Assembly: GCA_903893215.1 (NCBI GenBank)
Contig: CAITLJ010000023.1
Location: 58,518 to 122,517 of the forward strand
DNA length: 64,000 bases
From: an uncultured Ferrovum sp.
GTDB taxonomy: Bacteria > Pseudomonadota > Gammaproteobacteria > Burkholderiales > Ferrovaceae
Direction of reading: 5' to 3'
Numbering within the stretch: position 1 is the stretch's first letter; every line of letters starts with the position of its first letter. The position numbers and the translations under genes are program-made. The notes beneath the pieces are model-generated. The model saw only the letters and a list, made by a program, of their open reading frames with translations, was not told the origin of the DNA and searched no databases. Shown in pieces: positions 21,876 to 30,510 of this stretch.

Positions 21876-23143
21876 GCCCCGTACAGTCCCCTGCTGAACT
21901 GCTCAGCGGCTCGGCCGAAACCGGTCACGGCATCGAACAGGTGAGCCTGAGCGCGATAGCAACCGAGTACGGCACTCCCTGCTACGTGTACTCGAAGGCC
22001 GCCCTGCTTGCTGCATGGCACGAGTTCCGCGACGCCCTCGCTCCCCTCTCGCCCCTGCTGTGCTTTGCGGTGAAAGCCAACCCGAATCTGGCCATTCTCA
22101 ACCTGCTTGCCGGCGAGGGTGCCGGCTTCGATATCGTTTCTGGCGGGGAACTGGCCCGCGTGATCGCCGCTGGCGGAGATCCGGCCAAGACCGTGTTTTC
22201 CGGGGTAGGCAAATCACATCATGAGATGGTCCAGGCGCTTCAGGCTGGCGTGCATTGCTTCAACGTGGAATCCCCAGCGGAACTGCATCGCCTGAACGCC
22301 GTCGCCTTGAACGCCGGCATGCGCGCACCCGTATCCTTTCGGGTGAATCCCGACGTGGACGCCAGAACCCATCCATACATTGCCACCGGGCTGAAGGAGA
22401 GCAAGTTTGGCGTAGCGTGGGAACAGGCCATTGCGCTGTACGAAACTGCAGATCGCCTGCCAGGCCTTGCAGTGCGCGGGATCGACTGCCATATCGGATC
22501 ACAGATTACCGAACTCGACCCGTTTGCCCAGGCGCTTGACCGCCTGCTGGAACTGGCCGAGGCGCTGATCCAGCGCGGCATCAGCGTGGACCACCTGGAC
22601 CTGGGCGGTGGTATTGGCATCCGCTATCGGGACGAAACGCCGCCGGCCATGAACGACTATGCCGCCGTTCTGATTGGCCGACTGCAGGGCCGCCGCGAAA
22701 AGCTGCTGCTTGAACCTGGGCGGCGGATTGTTGGCAACGCGGGCCTGCTGCTTGCGCGTGTCGAATACACCAAGACGGCTGGCGCGCGCGAATTTGCGCT
22801 GATCGACGCTGCCATGAACGATCTGATGCGGCCAGCGCTCTACCAGGCGTGGCATGAAGTGCGCAGTGTGCATAACGAGGGTACCCCACGCCGCTTTGAC
22901 CTGGCCGGACCTGTGTGCGAAAGCGGAGACATTCTGGCGCGAGATCGGGACCTTGCCCTGAAGGAAGGATCGTTGATCGCCTTTCTGAGCGCCGGCGCTT
23001 ACGGCAGCTCGATGAGCTCCAATTACAATACCCGGCCGCGTCCGGCCGAGGTGCTTGTGGACGGCACCCGTACGCATCTGATCAGGCGTCGCCAGCAACT
23101 GGAGGACCTGTGGAAAGAAGAGCAGATTCCTTCCGCAGGCTGA
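21872..23143 (+). CDS. lysA: Diaminopimelate decarboxylase
   Basis: This 423-residue PLP enzyme converts meso-diaminopimelate to lysine. The PLP lysine is K68 in CFAVKANPN. Other family segments are HIGSQI, the glycine-rich GGGIGIRY, EPGRRIVGNAG, CESGDILA and GAYGSSMSSNYN. I chose the GTG at 21872 because a GGGGGA ribosome binding site lies at proper spacing and the GTGA overlap with lptM suggests coupling. The ATG at 21866 is too close to that site. About 240 bases without a gene follow, holding an inverted repeat ACCATAT/ATATGGT (23160-23193). Confidence 0.95.
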   Translation: MSPVQSPAELLSGSAETGHGIEQVSLSAIATEYGTPCYVYSKAALLAAWHEFRDALAPLSPLLCFAVKANPNLAILNLLAGEGAGFDIVSGGELARVIAAGGDPAKTVFSGVGKSHHEMVQALQAGVHCFNVESPAELHRLNAVALNAGMRAPVSFRVNPDVDARTHPYIATGLKESKFGVAWEQAIALYETADRLPGLAVRGIDCHIGSQITELDPFAQALDRLLELAEALIQRGISVDHLDLGGGIGIRYRDETPPAMNDYAAVLIGRLQGRREKLLLEPGRRIVGNAGLLLARVEYTKTAGAREFALIDAAMNDLMRPALYQAWHEVRSVHNEGTPRRFDLAGPVCESGDILARDRDLALKEGSLIAFLSAGAYGSSMSSNYNTRPRPAEVLVDGTRTHLIRRRQQLEDLWKEEQIPSAG

Positions 23144-23383
23144 TCGGTAGCGAGTCGACACCATATCGCGATTTCAGGTGCAAGAAATATGGTAGCAAAC
23201 GCACAAAACCCACCTCTTGACAAATCTTCTGACCTAGAATCTGGGCCACCAAAGGCGCTTTAAGCGGGGAATTAGCAGTGCTGGATCATGAGCCTGCGCC
23301 GCGAAGTGACAGCGTCGCCTTGGCAGCGCGACGGTTGCGCGATGAGGCAGCACCATCCCCACGTGTCCCAGGAGTCGATAGAA

Positions 23384-24679
23384 ATGGCAACAGCCAAGAA
23401 AGCCGAGAAGCAGGTCAAGAAGGCGGCCCCCGCCAAGGCCGCCGCACCAAAAGCCGTGAAACCAAGCGTAAAAAGCACCGCGAAGGTCGCAGCCAAGCCG
23501 GTAGCGAAAGCCGCCAAGCCGGCAGCCAAGGTAGCAGCCAAACCCGTCGCAAAAACTGCCGCCAAGCCCGCAGTGAAGGCCACCAAACCGGCCGCCAAAG
23601 CCGCCGCCGCGCCGGCAGCGAAAGCTGCCAAACCCACCGCAAAGGCCGCAGCAAAGCCCGCCACAAAGTCAGCCAAGCCGGTCGTCAAGGCCGCTGCCAA
23701 GCCGGTCGCTAAGGCTGCCAAGCCAGTCGCCAAGGCCGCAGCCAAGCCTGCCGCGAAGGCTGCCAAGCCGGTCGCCAAGGCTGCAGCCAAGCCTGCCGCG
23801 AAGGCTGCCAAGCCGGTTGCCAAGGTGAGCAGCAAGAAGGCTGACGTGAAGAAGGCCGACAGCAAGAAAGCCGTCCCGAAAAAGTCTGAAGCCAAGAAGG
23901 TGGCGAAGGCGGCGAAGGCGGCCGCCAAGGCTACACCGAAGAGCAGCTCGGCCAAGTCTGCCGCCAAGGCCACCAAGACTGCTGCCAAAGCCGCAGCCAA
24001 GCCCGCCCCAAAGGCTGCCAAGCCGGCCGCCAAGGCTGCAGCAAAAGCCATAGCCAAGCCGGTCGCCAAGGCCGCTGCGAAGCCAGCCGCCAAGCCCGCT
24101 GCCAAGGCCGCAGCGAAGCCCGCCGCCAAGCCCGTCGCCAAGGTCGCAGCCAAGCCCGCAGCGAAGCCCGCCGCCAAGCCCGTCGTCAAGGCCGCAGCGA
24201 AACCCGTAGCCAAGGCCGCAGCGAAGCCCGTCGCCAAGCCCGTCGCCAAGGTCGCAGCCAAGCCCGTCGCCAAGGCCGCAGCAAAACCTGGTGCCAAGCC
24301 AGTTGCCGCCCCCGCCCCGAAGGCCGCTGCAAAGCCGGCTGCCCTGGCGGTCGCGAAGGCGCCGAAGCCAGCTGCAGCACCTGCTGCCGCCAAGCCGGCT
24401 GCAGCTCCGGCCATGAAGCTTGCTGCCAAGCCTGCCGCCAAAGCGAAACCGAAGCCTGCCGCCAAGCCGACCAGCGTGACGCCTGCTGCAGTGCCGCCAG
24501 GTGGCATCCTTGGCTCGACGACGCCCACCCTGCCGGTGAACCCGCCTGCTGCAGTCAAGCCGGCAACACCCGCACCGGCAGCGGCACCAAGCGCTCAGGC
24601 TGCCGCTCCCGCCACCAACAGCACAGCCACCGCGGCTCCGGTCGGGGTCACGCTGCCCTTGATCAAGCCAATGATGTAA
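23384..24679 (+). CDS. Histone H1-like / AlgP-type Ala-Lys-Pro repeat protein
   Basis: This 431-residue protein consists almost entirely of alanine, lysine and proline in degenerate repeats such as AAKPVAKAAAKPAAK from residue ~10 to ~360, then a proline/alanine-rich tail with less lysine (VPPGGILGSTTPTLPV) ending LPLIKPMM. It resembles the C-terminal domain of eukaryotic histone H1 and bacterial AlgP/H1-like proteins, which bind and compact DNA. The ATG at 23384 follows GGAG and gives MATAKKAEKQVKK. The repeat makes the number of units prone to change between strains. No enzymatic domain is seen. Confidence 0.85.
   Translation: MATAKKAEKQVKKAAPAKAAAPKAVKPSVKSTAKVAAKPVAKAAKPAAKVAAKPVAKTAAKPAVKATKPAAKAAAAPAAKAAKPTAKAAAKPATKSAKPVVKAAAKPVAKAAKPVAKAAAKPAAKAAKPVAKAAAKPAAKAAKPVAKVSSKKADVKKADSKKAVPKKSEAKKVAKAAKAAAKATPKSSSAKSAAKATKTAAKAAAKPAPKAAKPAAKAAAKAIAKPVAKAAAKPAAKPAAKAAAKPAAKPVAKVAAKPAAKPAAKPVVKAAAKPVAKAAAKPVAKPVAKVAAKPVAKAAAKPGAKPVAAPAPKAAAKPAALAVAKAPKPAAAPAAAKPAAAPAMKLAAKPAAKAKPKPAAKPTSVTPAAVPPGGILGSTTPTLPVNPPAAVKPATPAPAAAPSAQAAAPATNSTATAAPVGVTLPLIKPMM
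23440..24460. repeat. Degenerate tandem repeat region encoding AAKP/VAK units
   Basis: About 1 kb of short imperfect repeats built from GCC-AAG-CC units lies inside the histone-like gene. Near-identical 18-33-base blocks recur, for example around 23690-23825 and 24060-24290. Such arrays allow slippage or recombination that would change protein length. Confidence 0.85.
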
Positions 24680-24701
24680 TCGTCGGCTTTGCTGTCAATT
24701 C

Positions 24702-24728
24702 AAGCCGCCCTGACGGGGCGGCTTTTTT
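24702..24728 (+). terminator. Rho-independent terminator after the histone-like gene
   Basis: The arms AAGCCGCCC (24702-24710) and GGGCGGCTT (24716-24724) form a nine-base stem with a five-base loop, with six T residues at 24723-24728. It lies 23 bases after the stop codon. Confidence 0.93.
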
Positions 24729-24790
24729 GTGTGTCTGGACACTGACCACGGCCACGCAAAGGCCGTGGTCGTTTGCAAACTCGGGCCGGA

Positions 24791-25486
24791 CTAAGGCGGA
24801 ATGGCGGCGCCCGACATACGCGCCAGCACTGTCGCCGTTTTGCCCGAAAGGCTGCGCGTACCGCGATGACGGTCGTAGAATCTTGGCGACGGAATCATCG
24901 CAGCGAGACGGGCCGACTGTTCGGCGCCGAGCGCGGCCGCACTGCCATGAAAATAATGGCGCGCAGCGGATTCGCACCCAAATATGCCGTCGCCCCATTC
25001 AATCACGTTCAGGTACACCTCAAGGATGCGACGCTTGGTCCAGAGATGTTCGATCATGACCGTGATCATTGCTTCTTCGATCTTTCGCACAAAGGAGCGC
25101 CGCTCAGACAGGAACAGGTTCTTGGCCAGCTGTTGGGTGATGGTGGACCCGCCCGCCACCAGCTTGCCGCGATGCATGTCTCGCCGCAGGGCGAACTCAA
25201 TGCCACTCCAGTCGAAACCGTCATGCACCATAAAGCGCGCATCCTCGGCAGCCACCACAGCGCGTTTCAGATTTGGCGAGATGTGCGCGTAAGGCACCCA
25301 CGGATGGGGCAGCAATGGTCCGCGACCATCGGCAAGGCGTTGTTCGGTGCGCACGTCCATGAATGCCGTATCTGCCGGGTTGTGACCGGTCCACCACCAC
25401 ACCCGCGCAAGCAGGCTGGCCTGCCAGAGCAGCGCCACCGCCAGCGCCAGCAGAAACAGGCGCCGCAGCAGCCCAGTCAACCGCAT
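24791..25486 (-). CDS. mtgA: Monofunctional biosynthetic peptidoglycan transglycosylase
   Basis: This 231-residue protein has one N-terminal membrane anchor (residues ~8-28) and a GT51 glycosyltransferase domain. The catalytic glutamate is E81 in AAEDARF, followed by GGSTITQQLAKNLFLS, RKIEEAMIT and the RILEVYLNVIEWG motif. It polymerises lipid II glycan strands in the periplasm and lacks a transpeptidase domain. It begins seven bases after the aroE stop, last in the rhodanese-aroE-mtgA unit. Confidence 0.95.
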   Translation of the reverse strand: MRLTGLLRRLFLLALAVALLWQASLLARVWWWTGHNPADTAFMDVRTEQRLADGRGPLLPHPWVPYAHISPNLKRAVVAAEDARFMVHDGFDWSGIEFALRRDMHRGKLVAGGSTITQQLAKNLFLSERRSFVRKIEEAMITVMIEHLWTKRRILEVYLNVIEWGDGIFGCESAARHYFHGSAAALGAEQSARLAAMIPSPRFYDRHRGTRSLSGKTATVLARMSGAAIPP

Positions 25487-25492
25487 GGCCGG

Positions 25493-26440
25493 TCAGGTTG
25501 CACGCAGCGAGGCACGCAAATTGGCCAGCACCGGATCGGTCTGCGGCAGCACGCCGCGCCAGCACAGAAAGGCTTGTGCTGCCTGCTCCATCAGCATGCC
25601 CAGTCCGTCATGCACGGCAGTGGCACCCGCGGCACGCGCCTGCTGCATGAAGACGGTTTCGCCATCAGCGCGGTAGGCCAGGTCGTAAGCTACCGTGTCG
25701 ACGCCAAACAGGGCGGGCGACAAGGCGAGGCTGTCACCACTGAGACCACCTGCCGTTCCGTTCAGGATCAGGTCGTACGCGGGTGCCCTGGCCAGCGCCT
25801 CCAGGGTACACACGGCAAGCCGACCGTCCACTTGTGCCGAGACCACGCGCGCCTCGAATGCCTGCAGCGCGTCACCCGCACTTGCCCGCAGCGCGGCGAG
25901 GCGCGGCTGCGCGCTCAGGCCGGCACCGAACGAGGCCACCAAGTCTTCAGCGCGTGCCCGGGTCCGGTTGGCGACGTGAAGACAGGCGGGCGCACGCTCG
26001 AGCAGCGGCGCGAAGATGCCCCGCACCGCCCCGCCCGCCCCCAGAACAAGGATGCGCTTGCCGGCGAGGGTCAACCCAAGCCGCACCTCCAGATCACGCA
26101 TCAAACCGCAGCCGTCGGTGTTGTCTGCCTGGATGGCGCCCCCGGCAAAGCTCAGGGTGTTGGCGGCGCCTGCCAGCGCCGCCGCCAGCGAGGCCCCTCC
26201 CCCGTGCGGGGCAGTGGACTGGGCCAGGGCAAGGGCGCGTTCCTTGAAGGGAAGCGTGACGTTCAGGCCGCGCCACCCCTCGGCGGCAAGATCGGTCACC
26301 TGAGCTTCAAACCGCTCCGGCAGTCCTTCCACGCGCACATAGGTGAGCGACTGGGCGGTTTCCGCAGCGAAGGCTGCGTGAATCAGCGGCGACTGGCTAT
26401 GCCCGACCGGAAATCCGATCACGCCGTAGCGGTCGACCAT
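25493..26440 (-). CDS. aroE: Shikimate dehydrogenase
   Basis: This 315-residue enzyme reduces 3-dehydroshikimate with NADPH. It starts MVDRYGVIGFPVGHSQSPLIH with the shikimate-binding SxS motif, and continues with NVTLPFKERAL (catalytic lysine), NTDGCGLMRDL and the nucleotide-binding LGAGGAVRGI. It is longer than the usual 270-290 residues, mainly from extra loops in the second half. I chose the ATG at 26440, which shares its A with the rhodanese stop (TGATG). A TTG one codon upstream is also in frame. Confidence 0.93.
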   Translation of the reverse strand: MVDRYGVIGFPVGHSQSPLIHAAFAAETAQSLTYVRVEGLPERFEAQVTDLAAEGWRGLNVTLPFKERALALAQSTAPHGGGASLAAALAGAANTLSFAGGAIQADNTDGCGLMRDLEVRLGLTLAGKRILVLGAGGAVRGIFAPLLERAPACLHVANRTRARAEDLVASFGAGLSAQPRLAALRASAGDALQAFEARVVSAQVDGRLAVCTLEALARAPAYDLILNGTAGGLSGDSLALSPALFGVDTVAYDLAYRADGETVFMQQARAAGATAVHDGLGMLMEQAAQAFLCWRGVLPQTDPVLANLRASLRAT

Positions 26441-26892
26441 CAAGACTGCTTCCAGGGCAGCCCGGCCGCACGCCAGCCGCCCAGCCGATTGCGCTGACCA
26501 TTGGCGTCGCGGTCTCCCTCAAAGCCCTGCAGCACGTTGAAGGCCCGGGTGAAGCCGGACCTGGCAGCCAACGTGCAGGCCGCCTGGGAGCGGGCACCTG
26601 ACCGGCACAGAAACAGCACGGGCACATCCACGCCCACCTCGGCCTGCAGTTGTTCGATGAAGCCCGGGTTGCGCACCCCACCCGGATATCCCTGCCACTC
26701 CACGTGCAAGCTGCCGGGAATCGAGCCAACAAATTCCAGCTCAGCCTTTGTGCGTACGTCGACGAGCACGGCCCCTGGCAGGCTGTTCAGCAACTCGAGC
26801 GCCTCGGCAGGGAGCAGGTCGCCCGCATAGGCCATGCCGGCGTCGGTGGCACGTCGGGCGGCAAGCTGGAGCAAGGTTTCGGTGGAAGACAT
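26440..26892 (-). CDS. Rhodanese-like domain protein
   Basis: This 150-residue single-domain rhodanese has the active-site loop LCRSGARSQ with catalytic cysteine C96 and the preceding VDVRTKAELEFVGSIPGSLHVEW motif. It probably moves sulfur in the cytoplasm, but the acceptor is unknown. I chose the ATG at 26892, preceded at nine bases by GGAG; a GTG at 26910 would add six residues. It is first in the unit with aroE and mtgA and transcribed away from the glnA control region. Confidence 0.87.
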   Translation of the reverse strand: MSSTETLLQLAARRATDAGMAYAGDLLPAEALELLNSLPGAVLVDVRTKAELEFVGSIPGSLHVEWQGYPGGVRNPGFIEQLQAEVGVDVPVLFLCRSGARSQAACTLAARSGFTRAFNVLQGFEGDRDANGQRNRLGGWRAAGLPWKQS

Positions 26893-27025
26893 GAGGGCAG
26901 GCTCCGACACGGTTTGCAGGATGGAGCACCAATTCTAAACCGGCGACCGAATCCCCCCGGTGGATTTTGCCACGGTACCAGCACGGCACCAGCACGGAGC
27001 AAGTCACAAACAACCCGGCACAAAA

Positions 27026-27042
27026 CGCACCGATACAGTGCG
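27026..27042 (+). promoter_or_regulatory. Candidate NtrC binding site 1 upstream of glnA
   Basis: The inverted repeat CGCAC-N7-GTGCG matches the NtrC half-site arrangement GCAC-N7-GTGC. It lies ~107 bases upstream of the sigma54 -24 element, a usual distance for an enhancer. Confidence 0.65.
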
Positions 27043-27118
27043 GACCAACGAAGTCTTGCACACTAATGGAGCGCAGGACGCAATCCGGTAGCGATTCCCG
27101 AAGCTCAGGGGCTTTGTG

Positions 27119-27133
27119 GCACAATATTTGTGA
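27119..27133 (+). promoter_or_regulatory. Candidate NtrC binding site 2 upstream of glnA
   Basis: The sequence GCAC-AATATTT-GTGA matches GCAC-N7-GTGC at seven of eight positions. It ends 15 bases before the -24 element, so it may be a weaker promoter-proximal NtrC site. Confidence 0.5.
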
Positions 27134-27148
27134 AGGGCATTGGTTCGC

Positions 27149-27164
27149 TGGCACGCCTTCTGCT
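27149..27164 (+). promoter_or_regulatory. Sigma54 promoter of glnA
   Basis: TGGCACGCCTTCTGCT matches the -24/-12 consensus TGGCACG-N4-TTGCW at all conserved positions but one, with the required ten bases between GG and GC. It lies ~97 bases before the glnA start. Confidence 0.8.
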
Positions 27165-27260
27165 TTCATGAGCCGACGAGGTCCGCCACGCTCCCGCTTG
27201 ATCGGGCGCGTTTATTATTTCACAACAGTTTTTACGCAGAAATTTCCAGGAGATCGCCCA

Positions 27261-28676
27261 ATGGCAACGACAGTCGCCGACGTCATGAACATGGTGAAGG
27301 AACATGAGGTTCTTTTTGTGGACTTCCGCTTCACCGATACCCGCGGCAAGGAACAACACGTCTCCGTTCCCCTCAGCCATTTCAACGAAGACAAATTCAC
27401 CGAAGGTCACGCCTTCGATGGCTCGTCGATCGCTGGCTGGAAAGGTATCCAGGCGTCTGACATGTTGCTCATGCCGGATCCGGCAACCGCGCGCATTGAT
27501 CCGTTCATGGACGAAGCCACCCTGCTGCTGACCTGCGACGTGATCGAACCCGCTGACGGCAAGGGCTATGACCGTGACCCGCGCTCCATTGCAAAGCGCG
27601 CCGAAGCCTACCTGAAGGCCAGCGGCGTGGGCGACACCGCGTTCTTTGGCCCGGAACCCGAATTCTTCATTTTTGACGGCGTGACCTGGAACGTCGACAT
27701 GAGCGGCTGCTCGGTGAAGATTTCTTCGGAAGAAGCCCCGTGGAGCTCCGGCGCCACGTTCGAAGGCGGTAACATGGGTCACCGCCCGGCCGTCAAGGGT
27801 GGATATTTTCCGGTTCCCCCGGTGGACTCGCTGCAGGACATCCGCTCGGCCATGTGTCTGGCTATTGAAGCCATGGGCGTGCCGGTCGAAGTGCATCACC
27901 ACGAAGTGGCAGCCCCCGGTCAGTGCGAAATCGGCACCAGGTTCTCGTCGCTGACCGAACGTGCTGACTGGACGCAGATCCTGAAGTACTGCGTGCACAA
28001 CGTGGCACACCAGTACGGCAAGACTGCCACCTTCATGCCGAAGCCGGTGGTGGGTGACAACGGTTCGGGCATGCACGTGCACCAGTCGGTCTGGAAGGAC
28101 GGCAAGAACCTGTTTGCGGGTAACGGCTATGCCGGCCTGAGCGAGTTTGCGCTGTACTACATCGGCGGCATCATCAAGCACGCCAAGGCGTTGAACGCCA
28201 TCACCAATCCGGGCACCAACAGCTACAAGCGCCTGGTGCCGGGCTTCGAAGCGCCGATCAACCTGGCCTACTCGGCCCGTAACCGTTCCGCCGCCATCCG
28301 CATCCCGTTTGTGCAAAGCGAAAAAGCCCGCCGCGTGGAAGTGCGTTTCCCGGACCCAACGGCCAACCCCTATCTGGCCTTTGCCGCCATGTTGATGGCT
28401 GGCCTGGATGGCGTGGCCAACAAGATCCACCCGGGCGAAGCCGCCGACAAGAACCTGTATGACCTGTCGCCGGAAGAGTCGGCCCTGATCCCGCACCCGG
28501 CCGCTTCGCTGGAAGAAGCCCTGGATGCGCTGAAGGCTGACCACGACTTCCTGACCAAGGGCGGCGTATTCTCGAAAGAAATGATCGACGCCTACATCGA
28601 CCTGAAGATGGAAGAAGTCACGCTGTTCCGGATGACCACCCACCCGGTGGAATTCCAGATGTACTACAGCATCTGA
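27261..28676 (+). CDS. glnA: Glutamine synthetase type I
   Basis: This 471-residue GSI protein makes glutamine from glutamate, ammonia and ATP. Its markers are [22 protein letters not shown], the [13 protein letters not shown]-binding region and [11 protein letters not shown], whose tyrosine (about Y400) corresponds to the adenylylation site. Activity is therefore probably controlled by GlnE and PII. The ATG at 27261 follows CCAGGAGATC, a good ribosome binding site; the longer upstream frame runs through the promoter and is not used. A terminator follows at 28720-28747. Confidence 0.98.
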   Translation: MATTVADVMNMVKEHEVLFVDFRFTDTRGKEQHVSVPLSHFNEDKFTEGHAFDGSSIAGWKGIQASDMLLMPDPATARIDPFMDEATLLLTCDVIEPADGKGYDRDPRSIAKRAEAYLKASGVGDTAFFGPEPEFFIFDGVTWNVDMSGCSVKISSEEAPWSSGATFEGGNMGHRPAVKGGYFPVPPVDSLQDIRSAMCLAIEAMGVPVEVHHHEVAAPGQCEIGTRFSSLTERADWTQILKYCVHNVAHQYGKTATFMPKPVVGDNGSGMHVHQSVWKDGKNLFAGNGYAGLSEFALYYIGGIIKHAKALNAITNPGTNSYKRLVPGFEAPINLAYSARNRSAAIRIPFVQSEKARRVEVRFPDPTANPYLAFAAMLMAGLDGVANKIHPGEAADKNLYDLSPEESALIPHPAASLEEALDALKADHDFLTKGGVFSKEMIDAYIDLKMEEVTLFRMTTHPVEFQMYYSI

Positions 28677-28719
28677 TCTGACGGAATCGCCTGCGGGCGA
28701 GACCAGCGATCCGCTTGTC

Positions 28720-28747
28720 AACGGCGCCCTGCGGGGCGCCGTTTTTT
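28720..28747 (+). terminator. Rho-independent terminator after glnA
   Basis: The arms AACGGCGCCC (28720-28729) and GGGCGCCGTT (28734-28743) form a perfect ten-base stem with a TGCG loop, followed by T residues to 28747. It separates glnA from the DUF4124/ntrBC genes. Confidence 0.95.
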
Positions 28748-28787
28748 ATTGTTGTGACCCACCCCCGGGCTTGCGTAGACTTTGACC

Positions 28788-29291
28788 ATGCGTACGATTT
28801 TCTGCCTGCTTATACCTGCGTTGATCGCCTTGCCCGCCCATGCCGACATCTACAAATATGTCGACGAGCAGGGCAACGTGAACTACACCAACATTCCCAA
28901 TCACCTGCCGGTCAAGGCCGAGCGGGTGGTGATCGAGCGCGACCCCGCAGCTGCCGGCGCACTGCCATCCACGCTGCCCGCACAATCTGCCAACGGCACC
29001 GCGCCCGCAAAAGCGCGTGCAAGCAGCCCCGCCAGTTTCCCCAAGGTGGATGGCGACACCCAGCGCAAACGCGACGACCAGCGCCGCCAGATTCTGGACA
29101 GTGAACTGCAAGCCGAACAGAAGTCGCTCGAACAGGCGCGCCAGGCGCTGGCGGACGGCAAAGACGTGCGACTGGGCGGCGAACGCAACTACGCCCGGTA
29201 CCTCGAGCGGGTGAAGGAATTGCAGGATGCGGTCGATACCCACCAGGCCAATCTCGACGCGCTGCAGAAGGAAATCGGCAACCTGCACTGA
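28788..29291 (+). CDS. Secreted DUF4124 domain protein
   Basis: This 167-residue protein has a signal peptide (MRTIFCLLIPALIALPAHA) followed by DIYKYVDEQGNVNYTNIP, the classic DUF4124 start. The C-terminal half (residues ~85-165) is charged and heptad-like, consistent with a coiled coil. It should be periplasmic. Function is unknown. It is commonly found between glnA and ntrB in betaproteobacteria, so its link with nitrogen control may be only positional. The ATG at 28788 is preferred to a TTG two codons upstream. Confidence 0.85.
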   Translation: MRTIFCLLIPALIALPAHADIYKYVDEQGNVNYTNIPNHLPVKAERVVIERDPAAAGALPSTLPAQSANGTAPAKARASSPASFPKVDGDTQRKRDDQRRQILDSELQAEQKSLEQARQALADGKDVRLGGERNYARYLERVKELQDAVDTHQANLDALQKEIGNLH

Positions 29292-29405
29292 ACGCCAAAG
29301 TCACATGGCGCGCTATTTGCTTCAGGTTGCTAACATTCTTGACAGGATACTGGACCGGGCGCGCAAATCGCGCTCGGCGGTGCCTGTCCTGCTGACCGAG
29401 TTGCC

Positions 29406-30473
29406 ATGTCCAAATCCGCACTGCCGGGCCTCGATCTGCTGGCGACGCCCGTCATTCTGGTCGACCCCGCGGGGTTGGTCTGCTGTCTGAACGCTGCCGC
29501 TGAAAGCCTGTTCAATCTCAGCCGCCGCAACTGTGTCGGGCAAGCCCTGACCGCCCTGCTGCCGGGCTTGCGCAGCATCTTTCCCACCATTACTGCCGCA
29601 AGCCGCGAAGATCTGGGCTTCATCGAGCATGAACTGCTGCTGCGGCTTGCAGATGGCAGTACGCAGATCCTGCACTGCGTAGGTACCCCCGTGCACGGCG
29701 ACGCCGAGGGCGTGCTGCTCGAATTGCGCCCGATCGACCAGCAACTGCGCATCGCGCGCGAGGAACGGCTGCTGCACGATCAGCGCATCAATCGCGAACT
29801 GATCCGTAACCTGGCCCATGAGATCCGCAATCCGCTCGGCGGCATCCGCGGCGCCGCCCAGTTGCTTGAACGCGAACTGCAGTCGCCGTCCCTGAAGGAA
29901 TACACCCAGGTGATACGCAAAGAAGCAGACCGCCTGCAGGTGCTGATGGACCGGCTGCTGTCGCCAACGCGAATCCCGCAGAGCGTTCCGGTCAACATTC
30001 ATGAGGTACTGGAACGCGTGCGCAGTCTGATCCTGGCTGAATTTCCGGACGGAATCATCATTCAACGCGATTACGACACCAGCCTGCCAGAACTGCTGGG
30101 TGACCGGGAACAGCTGATCCAGGCGGTGCTCAATATCACCCGCAATGCGGCCCAGGCCCTGGAGGGGCAGGGGCTGATCCGGCTGCGCAGCCGCGCTGCA
30201 CGGCAGGTGACGCTGGCGCGCAAGCGCTACCGCACCGCCATCCTGGTCCAGATCATTGATGATGGCCCGGGCATCCCCGAGCCGCTGCAGGCACGTATGT
30301 TCCATCCGCTGGTATCGGGCCGCGAGGGGGGCAGCGGGCTTGGCCTGATGCTGGCGCAGAACTTCATCAATCAGCACCACGGCCTGGTGGAGTGCGAAAG
30401 CCGCCCGGGCCGGACATCGTTCAGCTTGCTGCTGCCCATACCGGGTAGCGAATATTCCCCGGGGGCCACCTGA
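29406..30473 (+). CDS. ntrB: Nitrogen regulation sensor histidine kinase NtrB
   Basis: This 355-residue soluble kinase has an N-terminal PAS domain (LLATPVILVDPAGLVCCLNAAA), the phosphoacceptor block NLAHEIRNPLGG with H138, and an ATPase domain with NITRNAAQAL, DDGPGIPE and GGSGLGLMLAQ. NtrB phosphorylates or dephosphorylates NtrC depending on PII status. Length and histidine position agree with E. coli NtrB. It lies 114 bases after the DUF4124 gene and 37 before ntrC. Confidence 0.96.
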   Translation: MSKSALPGLDLLATPVILVDPAGLVCCLNAAAESLFNLSRRNCVGQALTALLPGLRSIFPTITAASREDLGFIEHELLLRLADGSTQILHCVGTPVHGDAEGVLLELRPIDQQLRIAREERLLHDQRINRELIRNLAHEIRNPLGGIRGAAQLLERELQSPSLKEYTQVIRKEADRLQVLMDRLLSPTRIPQSVPVNIHEVLERVRSLILAEFPDGIIIQRDYDTSLPELLGDREQLIQAVLNITRNAAQALEGQGLIRLRSRAARQVTLARKRYRTAILVQIIDDGPGIPEPLQARMFHPLVSGREGGSGLGLMLAQNFINQHHGLVECESRPGRTSFSLLLPIPGSEYSPGAT

Positions 30474-30510
30474 TGGTTTGCCACCACCCCAACTTGCCTG
30501 GAAGCGCATC

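Larger units (their letters stand above)
26893..27260. other. glnA control region between the rhodanese gene and glnA
   Basis: This 368-base region has no gene. It contains two NtrC-like dyads (27026-27042 and 27119-27133), a sigma54 -24/-12 match (27149-27164) and a 96-base leader before the glnA ATG. The layout suggests nitrogen-regulated, enhancer-dependent transcription of glnA. Confidence 0.75.

Noticed and set aside
23217..23240. TTGACA and TAGAAT upstream of the histone-like gene as a promoter
   Set aside because: The spacer is only 12 bases, too short for sigma70 recognition.
23272..24558. 428-residue minus-strand open frame opposite the histone-like gene
   Set aside because: It is the complement of the GCC/AAG/CCC repeat codons, giving a low-complexity Ala/Gly/Leu product; the plus strand has the ribosome binding site and terminator.
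24773..26497. 574-residue plus-strand open frame opposite mtgA and aroE
   Set aside because: It spans two clear minus-strand genes and gives a His/Arg/Gln-rich product without motifs.
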